A stretch of DNA of 51,775 nt, from assembly GCA_964577515.1 (NCBI GenBank), contig CAZNZN010000003.1, forward strand, positions 1 to 51,775. Direction: 5' to 3'. A program made the position numbers and the translations under genes. Shown piece by piece: positions 23,165 through 30,127 of the stretch (positions within the stretch are counted from its first letter, which is position 1; the number at the start of each line of letters is the position of its first letter). The notes below the pieces were generated by a model. That model saw only the letters and a program-made list of their open reading frames with translations. It was not told where the DNA came from and ran no database searches. This DNA is from UBA4124 sp964577515 (GTDB lineage: Bacteria; Patescibacteriota; Minisyncoccia; Phycocordibacterales; UBA9973).

Positions 23165-23818
23165 ATGCAGCATAAAGAAATACTGAACGAATTCATCCGA
23201 AGAAGAGATCGTCTCATCGTTTTGACAGGGCAGTCTGCTTCAGGAAAACAGACCTTAGGGGAGTACATCCTCGAATGGGGAGAGTTTCTGTATTCTGAAA
23301 CAGGCGCTCTTTTCAGGGAGACCATCCCGAACATGAGTGAGTGGCACCAAACTCGCCTCAAGGTGAAGAATGACTCTGGTAGTCGTCAGCCGTGGGTAAC
23401 AGCTACCGCCCTCTGGGCGAAGCGAGTACTCTACGAATACACAGGAGGATCTATCCTTATTGACGGATCTCCTCGAAGTATCGGAGAGTCAGGGGCGATG
23501 ATTGATTTTTTCAGAGACTATATGGGTCTTGATATCCATGTTTTTGAAATCAAAGTCTCTGATGAAGAGGCAAATCGTCGCATGATTGCACGCAATGATG
23601 CGATCCTTGCAAAAGGAGGTACCCCAAGGGAAGATACTGCTACAGCAGCCTCGCGAGAAAAGAAACTCGCTTTCTACCACAGCGATGTGGTGCCTGCTAT
23701 CAACTTCCTCAAAGACCAAGGGGTCCCCGTGTGCCGACTCAACGGCCACGAGTCCATCAGCCGTGTTCGTGAAGATTTTTTTCAGAGGATAGAATTTATC
23801 CTCCAAAAAGAAGACTAA
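23165..23818 (+). CDS. adenylate-kinase-like nucleoside monophosphate kinase
   Basis: 217 aa. P-loop LTGQSASGKQTL (about 21-32): the residue after Lys is Gln then Thr, which parallels GKGT of adenylate kinases. LYSETGALFRE corresponds to the NMP-binding STGDLLR segment and LIDGSPRSIGES to the DGFPR motif. No Cys4 zinc lid is present; RNDAILAKGGTPREDT occupies the short-lid/R-rich position. Acceptor nucleotide unknown. An in-frame GTG at 23138 overlaps the -10 box, so ATG 23165 is preferred. Confidence 0.8.
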   Translation: MQHKEILNEFIRRRDRLIVLTGQSASGKQTLGEYILEWGEFLYSETGALFRETIPNMSEWHQTRLKVKNDSGSRQPWVTATALWAKRVLYEYTGGSILIDGSPRSIGESGAMIDFFRDYMGLDIHVFEIKVSDEEANRRMIARNDAILAKGGTPREDTATAASREKKLAFYHSDVVPAINFLKDQGVPVCRLNGHESISRVREDFFQRIEFILQKED

Positions 23819-23823
23819 AAATG

Positions 23824-23844
23824 ACTGCCGAAAGGCAGTTTTTT
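23824..23844 (+). terminator. intrinsic terminator before tRNA-Glu
   Basis: ACTGCC-GAAA-GGCAGT followed by TTTTT: a GNRA-type tetraloop hairpin with T run, 5 bases past the kinase stop. Confidence 0.9.
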
Positions 23845-23845
23845 G

Positions 23846-23873
23846 TTGAAAAAATGAGAGGCTGTGGTAGAGT
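23846..23873 (+). promoter_or_regulatory. promoter of tRNA-Glu
   Basis: TTGAAA, 16-base spacer, TAGAGT (23868-23873), 10 bases before the tRNA 5' end. The tRNA-Ile promoter has the same spacing. Confidence 0.7.
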
Positions 23874-23883
23874 AGTAATCATT

Positions 23884-23955
23884 GGCCCTATCGTCTATCG
23901 GTTAGGACACATCCTTCTCAAGGATGGAAGCGGAGTTCGATTCTCCGTAGGGTCA
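23884..23955 (+). tRNA. tRNA-Glu (anticodon CTC)
   Basis: 72 bases fold into a full cloverleaf. Acceptor GGCCCTA/TAGGGTC (one G-T), D arm with GGTTAGG, anticodon stem CATCC/GGATG around loop TTCTCAA (anticodon CTC, Glu), T arm CGGAG-TTCGATT-CTCCG. Discriminator A; the genome then reads CCG, so CCA is not fully encoded. An open frame from 23821 runs straight through this gene and is an artefact. Confidence 0.95.
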
Positions 23956-23961
23956 CCGTTT

Positions 23962-24468
23962 ATGTTTCCTCAAAAAGATTGGGTTAGCCCAAAAATAGAA
24001 ATAAGAATTACAGAGAACCGTGGTAAGGGAATGTTTGCCGTTGATCCTATCTCAAAAGGCGAAGAGGTTGTTGTTTGGGGTGGAAATTATGTAAACAAAG
24101 ACCAAGCAGAGAAAGCAAGGGGTGAAGGGAAACTTGTGATGCAGTTTGATGAAGATTTGTTTTCTATCGAAGACAGGGGAGAAAGTGATGCGTATTTTAT
24201 AAATCACTCTTGCGAACCAAATGTTTGGATGAAAGACGTTTTTATACTTGAGGCAATGAGAGATATCTCTGTAGGTGCAGAACTTACAGCAGATTATGTA
24301 CTTTGGGAGACAGATGAAAATAAGGTTTCAAAATGGGAATGCGGATGTGGTTCAAAAAAATGTAGGCGCATCATTACAGGAAAAGACTGGAAAATACTCG
24401 AACTACAAGAAAAATATCGAGGGCATTTTCTTCCGTTAATCCAAAAAAGAATTGATCACCTAAAATAA
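23962..24468 (+). CDS. SET-domain protein (lysine methyltransferase-like)
   Basis: 168 aa. The SET core is clear: GKGMFAVDPISKGEEV, YFINHSCEPN (NHSCEPN 81-87), VGAELTADYV, and a post-SET-like C127-G-C-x4-C134 cluster. SET enzymes methylate protein lysines with SAM; bacterial ones act on few known targets. ATG 23962 lies 6 bases after the tRNA-Glu 3' end, with no promoter of its own visible, so the message probably arises by tRNA 3' processing. A start upstream would include the tRNA. Confidence 0.85.
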   Translation: MFPQKDWVSPKIEIRITENRGKGMFAVDPISKGEEVVVWGGNYVNKDQAEKARGEGKLVMQFDEDLFSIEDRGESDAYFINHSCEPNVWMKDVFILEAMRDISVGAELTADYVLWETDENKVSKWECGCGSKKCRRIITGKDWKILELQEKYRGHFLPLIQKRIDHLK

Positions 24469-24479
24469 AAAACCCACGA

Positions 24480-25049
24480 TTATTCGCAGGCTTTCTGTCT
24501 AACAACATCCAGGAAACAGGTGATACTTGCAATATCTTTTCCTTCTTCGGCAAGTTCTTCGTACAGAGAAACAATTTGTTCACAAGGAATCGATACCCCA
24601 TAGTACTCCTTTATCGAAAAGAATTCAGGAGGATGTGCAATGATTGTAGGATCTAAAACTTTTCCTTTGTAGCTTATGAAGCTATGGTGATCAAGAAAAA
24701 ACCTTCGATCATACGGAACCAAAGAACTTTTTGCTTCCAAGGAGTATATCCCTGTTACAAAATGGAGCAGACCTCTTTTTTCTGGCATTGCATCAAATAG
24801 TTGCAGTGTATACACCAGACTGTTCATGTGACAGGCTAGTTTTTCTATACTGCCGGTAGGTTCCGGGATCTCAGGAGGGTACGTGTCAAACTGTTCTCTG
24901 AAAAACACCCCTTTTTCTAAAAGAAATGAAAAGTGTTCGTGACCTTTTTCTTCCTTTATCAATGATTCCCGTAACCATTTTGGGATGCTAATAGGAGTAC
25001 TTCTTTCTTCGCCTCCTAATACACCGTCTTTCCGATATATCTTTCTCAT
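24480..25049 (-). CDS. hypothetical protein, possible cysteine-protease-like fold
   Basis: 189 aa from ATG 25049. Cys at the head of a helix (KLACHMNSLVYTLQLF, about residue 72), and later DHHSFISYKGKVLDPTI with His and Asp, give a Cys-His-Asp order seen in papain-like, transglutaminase-like and NlpC folds. This is suggestive only. An alternative TTG at 25058 adds three residues. Ends 11 bases from the convergent SET gene with no clear terminator. More AT-rich than its neighbours. Confidence 0.7.
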   Translation of the reverse strand: MRKIYRKDGVLGGEERSTPISIPKWLRESLIKEEKGHEHFSFLLEKGVFFREQFDTYPPEIPEPTGSIEKLACHMNSLVYTLQLFDAMPEKRGLLHFVTGIYSLEAKSSLVPYDRRFFLDHHSFISYKGKVLDPTIIAHPPEFFSIKEYYGVSIPCEQIVSLYEELAEEGKDIASITCFLDVVRQKACE

Positions 25050-25125
25050 AAGGGACAACTTTTTAGTTGAAAATACTCACAGGAACAGCTTTTGTCAACC
25101 ATACTTCTGACAAGACTTTTCGTTG

Positions 25126-25131
25126 TATACT
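25126..25131 (+). promoter_or_regulatory. -10 box, leaderless-type, for 25141
   Basis: TATACT, 9 bases before ATG 25141. Confidence 0.7.
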
Positions 25132-25140
25132 TTAGTGTAT

Positions 25141-25623
25141 ATGAAACGACGATACATGCTTCTGATACTTTTGGTGGTATTTGGACTATTGTTTTGGGCT
25201 ATTGTTCGAGATAGTGCACAGCGAATTCCTCCTCTTGAGAACAAACAACCTGTTATTGAGGTGCCCGCGCAACAACCTGCACAAAAAGACGATACTATTA
25301 TAGTTGCTTCGCCACTCCCAGAAGCAACGGTGACAAACCCTATTATCATCAAAGGTCGTGCGCGAGGAAACTGGTTCTTTGAAGCTACAGCACCAGTAGA
25401 GGTGGTGAACTGGGACGGGCTTATTGTAGGACAAGGGTATATCAAAGTAGACGATGGGCATGATTGGATGACAACAGAGTATGTACCGTTTACAGGAACG
25501 ATTTCATACGACAAGACGCAGCTTGGTGCGTACCAGCACGGGTGGATTATCCTCAAAAAAGCAAACGCGAGTGGCGAACCGCAGTTTGATAGCGCATTAG
25601 AATTTAAGGTATTTTTTAACTAG
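25141..25623 (+). CDS. Gmad2-domain exported protein
   Basis: 160 aa. Signal anchor 6-22, Pro/Gln-rich linker, then a Gmad2 Ig-like domain (about 55-160): VASPLPEATVTNPIIIKGRA, ARGNWFFEATAPVEVVNWDG, WMTTEYVPFTGTISYD, and GWIILKKANASGEP. Gmad2 was described in spore-germination proteins but is common in CPR surface proteins. One base separates it from the DUF3298 gene, so they act together outside the membrane. Confidence 0.88.
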   Translation: MKRRYMLLILLVVFGLLFWAIVRDSAQRIPPLENKQPVIEVPAQQPAQKDDTIIVASPLPEATVTNPIIIKGRARGNWFFEATAPVEVVNWDGLIVGQGYIKVDDGHDWMTTEYVPFTGTISYDKTQLGAYQHGWIILKKANASGEPQFDSALEFKVFFN

Positions 25624-25624
25624 T

Positions 25625-26380
25625 ATGATCACAAAAACACAACTCATTGCTTTTATTGTTGCTCTCGGACTTATCGTAGGATTTGTTCTTCTTGGACTTC
25701 GTCACACTACTCCCAAGGCAGATATTGCACAACAACAAGCAGAGTGGCCATCTCGTGAAATTGAAAAGGTGGATGTCTCTGATAAAGGAGCGTTTGGGAC
25801 CATCACTGCCGTATATCCAAAGACTGCGAGTGATTCTATTACGAAATATTTTGATGCATTTGTGCAAGACCAGATCGCACAGTTTAAAAACGATGTTTCT
25901 TGGGTAGAGGACCAACAAGATAGCGCCCAAGCAGAAGCGTTGTCATTAGATATCGCATATACCATGTATCAAGGCACCTCTGTACAAACGTATGTTTTTA
26001 CCGTCGCGAGCTATACTGGAGGAGCACACGGTATGCAGGTGCGTAAAACATTTGCATTCAACAAAGAAGGACAGCTACTCACTATCTCTAATGTATTTAA
26101 AAACGGTTTTGACGGACTTCCTGTTTTTGCAAAAGTTGTACAGAAGGCATTACTCAAGCGAGAAGGGGTACAGGCAGATTGGCTCACCGAAGGTGCTAGC
26201 CCGATAGAAGAAAACTACAACGCTTTTATCGTCCAAGATGACGGGGTAACAGTACTGTTTGATCCTTATGAAGTAGCTCCGTATGTCTTTGGTCCTATTG
26301 ATGTCTTTATTCCTGCAAGCGATTTTGGTTCTATAGCAAATCCCGCACTCTTTGCGCTTACTGCAAAACCTACTCGGTAG
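25625..26380 (+). CDS. DUF3298/DUF4163 exported protein (RsiV-like)
   Basis: 251 aa. Signal anchor 6-24. DUF4163-like part around residues 50-110 and a DUF3298 part with YTGGAHGMQVRKTFAFNKEG (about 130-150), then DGVTVLFDPYEVAPYVFGP, the family signature. RsiV, an anti-sigma factor, binds lysozyme through this fold, but no sigma factor is nearby. The 3' end overlaps the convergent rmuC gene by 11 bases. Confidence 0.85.
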   Translation: MITKTQLIAFIVALGLIVGFVLLGLRHTTPKADIAQQQAEWPSREIEKVDVSDKGAFGTITAVYPKTASDSITKYFDAFVQDQIAQFKNDVSWVEDQQDSAQAEALSLDIAYTMYQGTSVQTYVFTVASYTGGAHGMQVRKTFAFNKEGQLLTISNVFKNGFDGLPVFAKVVQKALLKREGVQADWLTEGASPIEENYNAFIVQDDGVTVLFDPYEVAPYVFGPIDVFIPASDFGSIANPALFALTAKPTR

Positions 26381-27428
26381 TTCGTTCGATACTTTGCTCT
26401 ATGAGTACTGGGTCAAGAGATGGGGTGTTGCCAGAAATGCGAAGCACGTCTTTGTCGACTTTCCGAAGCTCTTTTGAAGAGGTGTTGTAATGATTGATGA
26501 CAGTTTGGAGTGTCGTCCCTACTTTGTTGTGGTATTCTTCGTGCGTTTTAAGGTGTTTACCGAGCTCTTCGACACGTTTGCGTATCTCTTTCGCTGATTC
26601 TTCTATCTGTAGTGCCTTAAGCCCCTGGAGTACCGTTTGGAGATATGCCAAAAAAGAGGTAGGGGAAACGATGATGACGCGGTATTTCGATGCTGCGCGC
26701 TGGATGAGGTTCTCAGTTTCTTCAGTGACCGCCCCAACTTTGTTGACGAGCAGATCATAATAAATAGCTTCGTGGGGGATAAACATAAACGCAAAATCCA
26801 TAGTGCTTTGTTCTGGTTGTATATACTTTGCTGTTTCAGTGATACGTTCTTTGAGGTCGTTAACAAACTGCTTTTCCAAACGCTCTTTTAGCTCAGGGTC
26901 ACGTGCTTCGGTGAGGCGGTTGTAGTTTTCAAGAGAAAACTTTGAATCAATAGGAATGATTTTGTCTTTTACTCGAACAATAGCGTCGACGATAACACCG
27001 TTTGGGAAAGCGTATTGCATTTCATAACTTCCTGCAGGAAGGACGTTTTTTAGAAGGGTTTCAAGGTAATATTCACCGAGGATACCTCGTTGTTTTGGGT
27101 TTTTCAGTATGTCCTGCAGCTGCTGGAGCTCTTCAGCAAACGAGACCACTTGTTTGTTAGTCTCATCAAGGCGAGTAAGCTTCTCAGTGATGTCTCCAAT
27201 AATGCGAGAGGATTGTGATGATTGAAACTGTAAAGATTCTTTGAGTGAGCGTTCGTTTTCACCGAGTTTTTGATCAACGGTACGTTGAAGGTCGTTGATT
27301 TGTTGAAGAAGAAGTTGAAAGCCGGTATTTTGGTCCGTTCCTGCTGACTCATTTTTTCTCTTTGCGAGGAGAAGGTACACAAAAAGTGCCCCAATAATAA
27401 GTCCTACAACGGTGTAAATAATCTGCAT
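26370..27428 (-). CDS. rmuC: DNA recombination protein RmuC
   Basis: 352 aa. N-terminal membrane helix (1-22), long coiled coil (30-110), then the RmuC core: NPKQRGILGEYYLETLLKN, DAIVRVKDKIIPIDSKFSLEN, FMFIPHEAIYYDLL and IIVSPTSFLAYLQTV. RmuC limits inversions at short inverted repeats and has a restriction-like nuclease fold. Its own TACACT box lies 8 bases before the ATG; the exonuclease gene lies 26 bases upstream on the same strand. Confidence 0.92.
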   Translation of the reverse strand: MQIIYTVVGLIIGALFVYLLLAKRKNESAGTDQNTGFQLLLQQINDLQRTVDQKLGENERSLKESLQFQSSQSSRIIGDITEKLTRLDETNKQVVSFAEELQQLQDILKNPKQRGILGEYYLETLLKNVLPAGSYEMQYAFPNGVIVDAIVRVKDKIIPIDSKFSLENYNRLTEARDPELKERLEKQFVNDLKERITETAKYIQPEQSTMDFAFMFIPHEAIYYDLLVNKVGAVTEETENLIQRAASKYRVIIVSPTSFLAYLQTVLQGLKALQIEESAKEIRKRVEELGKHLKTHEEYHNKVGTTLQTVINHYNTSSKELRKVDKDVLRISGNTPSLDPVLIEQSIERTTE

Positions 27429-27436
27429 ATGTTGCT

Positions 27437-27442
27437 AGTGTA
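27437..27442 (-). promoter_or_regulatory. -10 box, leaderless-type, for rmuC
   Basis: TACACT on the minus strand, 8 bases before ATG 27428. Confidence 0.6.
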
Positions 27443-27454
27443 CCACGTAGCCCT

Positions 27455-28177
27455 CTAGAGGATATTGAGGCTTTTTTTGATGGTATAAATCCAGTCTTCT
27501 TCTCCTACAGGATTTTTGAGTTTTTCGGTAAGTAACCAGGACAGATACCCTGGGTCTATTTTTGCTACCTCTTCAACACGCATTCCTTTGTGTTTTCCAA
27601 AAGTGAACTCTCGCATAAAGAGTGGCTCGCTACTGATGCGCATCATTTCTTGTAGTGCTGCGTCTTTTGTTTTTCCTTCATTTTCTATACGAGCAAGAAG
27701 ATACTCAAAGAGTTTTTCAAGGACGAGTACGTCGGCAAACGCATCATGTGCCGGGACGTCGAGTTCCATGTTGAGCGCGTAGCGGAGGTATTGGAGTTTG
27801 TGTTGTTTGAACTCACCATGCCCATCAAGTGCGTGCACTGTCTTGTAGGTGCAAATGACATTTGTTGGGGTGATTCCTTCTGCTATCAGCATTGCTACGT
27901 CAAAAGCTGCGTTGTGGGCAACAACAATAGTCTCTGGACTTTCAAACAGTGTTTTTATTTCTTCATATCGTGGGGATTCTTGAAAAAGCGGTTTTTTGTC
28001 AACCATTTTGTTTGAGATATGGTGTACTGCACTTGCTTCAAAAGGGATAGGCATCGGCGGCTTGAAAAGTTCGTTGAGAAGCGGAGTTGGGTTGCCGTGC
28101 TCCTTGATGGCAAGTTGGCAGATACGGTCTTCATGAGTATTTCCAGTAGTTTCAGTGTCGAAAAAGTATATTTTCAT
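27455..28177 (-). CDS. DEDDh 3'-5' exonuclease with C-terminal DUF3820-like domain
   Basis: 240 aa. Exonuclease motifs: Exo I YFFDTETTG (4-12), Exo II VVAHNAAFDVAML, Exo III VPAHDAFADVLVLE with the DEDDh His. The last 55 residues (FTFGKHKGMRVEEVAKIDPGY, then LSWLL) match the DUF3820-type module often fused to such exonucleases. Related to the DNA polymerase III epsilon fold. ATG 28177 is fixed by the TACACT box 6 bases before it; longer reading frames pass through the divergent promoter region. Confidence 0.88.
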   Translation of the reverse strand: MKIYFFDTETTGNTHEDRICQLAIKEHGNPTPLLNELFKPPMPIPFEASAVHHISNKMVDKKPLFQESPRYEEIKTLFESPETIVVAHNAAFDVAMLIAEGITPTNVICTYKTVHALDGHGEFKQHKLQYLRYALNMELDVPAHDAFADVLVLEKLFEYLLARIENEGKTKDAALQEMMRISSEPLFMREFTFGKHKGMRVEEVAKIDPGYLSWLLTEKLKNPVGEEDWIYTIKKSLNIL

Positions 28178-28183
28178 GCACAC

Positions 28184-28189
28184 AGTGTA
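28184..28189 (-). promoter_or_regulatory. -10 box, leaderless-type, for the exonuclease
   Basis: TACACT on the minus strand, 6 bases before ATG 28177. Confidence 0.65.
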
Positions 28190-28228
28190 GCACGTCGGTG
28201 GTACTGTTTTTAGGCACCTCTGTGGTGG

Positions 28229-28234
28229 TATACT
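28229..28234 (+). promoter_or_regulatory. -10 box, leaderless-type, for yqeY
   Basis: TATACT, 10 bases before ATG 28245, divergent from the exonuclease promoter. Confidence 0.65.
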
Positions 28235-28244
28235 TGTAGACACT

Positions 28245-28703
28245 ATGGCATCAATACAACAAACAGTCAGAGACCAGCTCAAATCTGCTATGAAAGATAA
28301 AGATCAGGTTGCACTCGATACACTCAGGGGGGTGATTGCAGGCTTTACCAACGAACTTGTCGCGCTTGGAAAAAGTCCTCAAGAGGAAATCGCTGATGTA
28401 GATGCACTCAAAGTGGTTGGTCGTCTGGTCAAACAACGGAAGGATTCTATTGCACAGTTTACGAGTGCAGGACGAGCAGACCTTGTTGCCGGTGAGCAGG
28501 CACAGCTCTATATACTTGAACAATTTCTTCCAGAACAATTCTCTGAAGAAAAGATCCGTGCTATTGCGGTGGTAAAGCAGACAGAGCTCGGACATACTGA
28601 CAAAGCAAAGCTTGGGGTACTGGTAGGCGCGGTCATGAAAGAGGTGGGGTCCCAAGCAGATGGCGCTGTTGTCAAAAAGGTGGTTGAGTCCTTGTTCGCA
28701 TAA
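28245..28703 (+). CDS. yqeY: GatB/YqeY-domain protein
   Basis: 152 aa, the usual length of stand-alone YqeY. DQLKSAMKDKDQVALDTLRGV at the start, VGRLVKQRKDSIAQFTSAGR, ILEQFLPEQ and the ending GAVMKEVGSQADGAVVKKVV. The domain is the tRNA-binding tail of GatB; free YqeY proteins may help tRNA-dependent amidation. GatB itself is 2.4 kb downstream. Confidence 0.92.
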   Translation: MASIQQTVRDQLKSAMKDKDQVALDTLRGVIAGFTNELVALGKSPQEEIADVDALKVVGRLVKQRKDSIAQFTSAGRADLVAGEQAQLYILEQFLPEQFSEEKIRAIAVVKQTELGHTDKAKLGVLVGAVMKEVGSQADGAVVKKVVESLFA

Positions 28704-28711
28704 GGTATACT
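28684..28711 (+). promoter_or_regulatory. promoter of the holin-family gene, leaderless-type
   Basis: TTGAGT (28684-28689), 16-base spacer, TATACT (28706-28711), 7 bases before ATG 28719. Good evidence that these -10 boxes are true promoters. Confidence 0.8.
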
Positions 28712-28718
28712 AAACGCA

Positions 28719-29057
28719 ATGATTTTACTTCGCTGGTTTATCACAACACTCGCAATATTTGCACTGCCATATTTTGTGCACGGTATCGCAGTCAATAGCA
28801 TCTTAACTGCAATTATCGTTGCAGCGTGTCTCGCGTTTCTCAACATGGTAGTAAAGCCGGTTATCACTATTTTGACACTTCCAATCAACATCCTCACCCT
28901 CGGACTCTTTTCTCTCGTTATCAATGGTGCATTCTTTTGGTTTGTAGCGCAAATCATACAAGGATTTTCAGTGACCGGATTTAAAGCAGCAATCATTGGC
29001 GCGCTTGTCATCACCATTATCAACTGGATTATCGGAAAGTTTATTCATCATGACTAG
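28719..29057 (+). CDS. phage-holin-family-4-like (PF04020) membrane protein
   Basis: 112 aa, four helices. FLNMVVKPVITILTLPINILTLGLFSLVINGA (read as two adjoining helices with the VKP and LP-x-N-x-LTLG motif) is diagnostic of PF04020 proteins, which are chromosomal membrane proteins despite the name. Its stop overlaps the DHH gene by 8 bases. Confidence 0.87.
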   Translation: MILLRWFITTLAIFALPYFVHGIAVNSILTAIIVAACLAFLNMVVKPVITILTLPINILTLGLFSLVINGAFFWFVAQIIQGFSVTGFKAAIIGALVITIINWIIGKFIHHD

Positions 29058-30087
29058 TGATAAAGGTACTTTTAGAGAATCATTCTACGCTCTGGTAGAA
29101 CGCGCTGATTCGATTGTAATCACTGCGCACATTTCTCCAGATGATGATGCTATCGCAAGTGTTTTGTCCCTCAAAACTATACTCAATAATAAATATCCTG
29201 AAAAAAATATTCAGTGCATCTATAGTGGGGAGCCGATCAACAGGTACGCCAACTTTGTTGGGTATGAAGCTATTGTCTTTGTTGCAGATATGGATCGTGC
29301 GCTTGTGGGAACAGATCTTTTGATAGTATGTGACGTAGGAACCTATGCTCGTATTGGAATCAAGGATACTGAAACACTTTCTCATATAAAAAACAAAGTA
29401 GCGATAGACCACCACGCCTCACCACCAGACGCGTTCGATCTTTCTTGTATTGATAGTACGTATTCTTCAAATAGCGAACTAATCTATGATATTTTTTCTG
29501 AAGATCTTGAGCTTACAAAATCGCTCGCAGAACTCTTCCTGCTTGGCATTTTAGGAGATACTGGGAACCTCGTACACATATCAGCGAGCCAATCTGCTGT
29601 CTTTATAAAAATGAAGCGCCTTATAGAAGTCGCTGATATTCGTGTTGATGAATTTTTGTCACGATTTCGTACGATTCCCAAAAAGGTTATTCCACTTATA
29701 CAAGAACTCGTCCACAATACTGTTTTTGTTGACGCTACACGCTGGCCGCCGTTTCAGTACGCATATATCACGAGGTCTTTTTTTGATGCACATCAATATA
29801 GTGATGAAGAGATTAGTGCTGCAGCCCATATATACCTTAGTCAGTATCTTCCTCGCGTTGAAGGTTATGGTTGGGGATTTGTAGTGACTCCTCGGGGAGA
29901 TGCTTCATGCCGCATGTCGAGTCGATCTATTCCCAAGAGTGTTAACGTACGAGTGCTCCATGAGCAGCTTGCTATCGGAGGCGGTCACAACAGAGCGGCG
30001 GGAGGATTTATCGCTGAAGATGATCCTGTCCACTGGATTCAACAAGTGCAAACGTGGATGGAAACACACGAACCGACTCTTGACTAA
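29050..30087 (+). CDS. DHH/DHHA1 phosphoesterase (NrnA-like nanoRNase/pAp phosphatase)
   Basis: 345 aa. First motif HISPDDDAIAS, then VADMDRA and IVCDVG, the DHH motif AIDHHASPP, and LLGILGDTGNL. The C-terminal DHHA1 domain ends in GGGHNRAAGGF. This arrangement is that of NrnA/Orn-replacement enzymes that degrade 2-5-nt RNA and dephosphorylate pAp. Start at ATG 29050, inside the preceding gene. Confidence 0.9.
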   Translation: MTSDKGTFRESFYALVERADSIVITAHISPDDDAIASVLSLKTILNNKYPEKNIQCIYSGEPINRYANFVGYEAIVFVADMDRALVGTDLLIVCDVGTYARIGIKDTETLSHIKNKVAIDHHASPPDAFDLSCIDSTYSSNSELIYDIFSEDLELTKSLAELFLLGILGDTGNLVHISASQSAVFIKMKRLIEVADIRVDEFLSRFRTIPKKVIPLIQELVHNTVFVDATRWPPFQYAYITRSFFDAHQYSDEEISAAAHIYLSQYLPRVEGYGWGFVVTPRGDASCRMSSRSIPKSVNVRVLHEQLAIGGGHNRAAGGFIAEDDPVHWIQQVQTWMETHEPTLD

Positions 30088-30088
30088 C

Positions 30089-30117
30089 TTGTTTTTAAGT
30101 GTTTTTTGTGATATACT
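30089..30117 (+). promoter_or_regulatory. promoter of obgE
   Basis: TTGTTT, 17-base spacer, TATACT (30112-30117), 10 bases before ATG 30128. The -35 abuts the upstream stop. Confidence 0.8.
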
Positions 30118-30127
30118 AAAAGATAGT

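Noticed and set aside
23821..23961. N-terminal extension of the SET protein
   Set aside because: Runs through a terminator, a promoter and a complete tRNA-Glu cloverleaf.
27455..28282. Longer exonuclease start at 28282
   Set aside because: The extra 35 residues overlap the divergent promoters and have no conserved character; ATG 28177 fits the -10 spacing.
28719..29057. Prophage remnant because of the holin-family match
   Set aside because: PF04020 proteins are ordinary chromosomal membrane proteins; no other phage gene is near.
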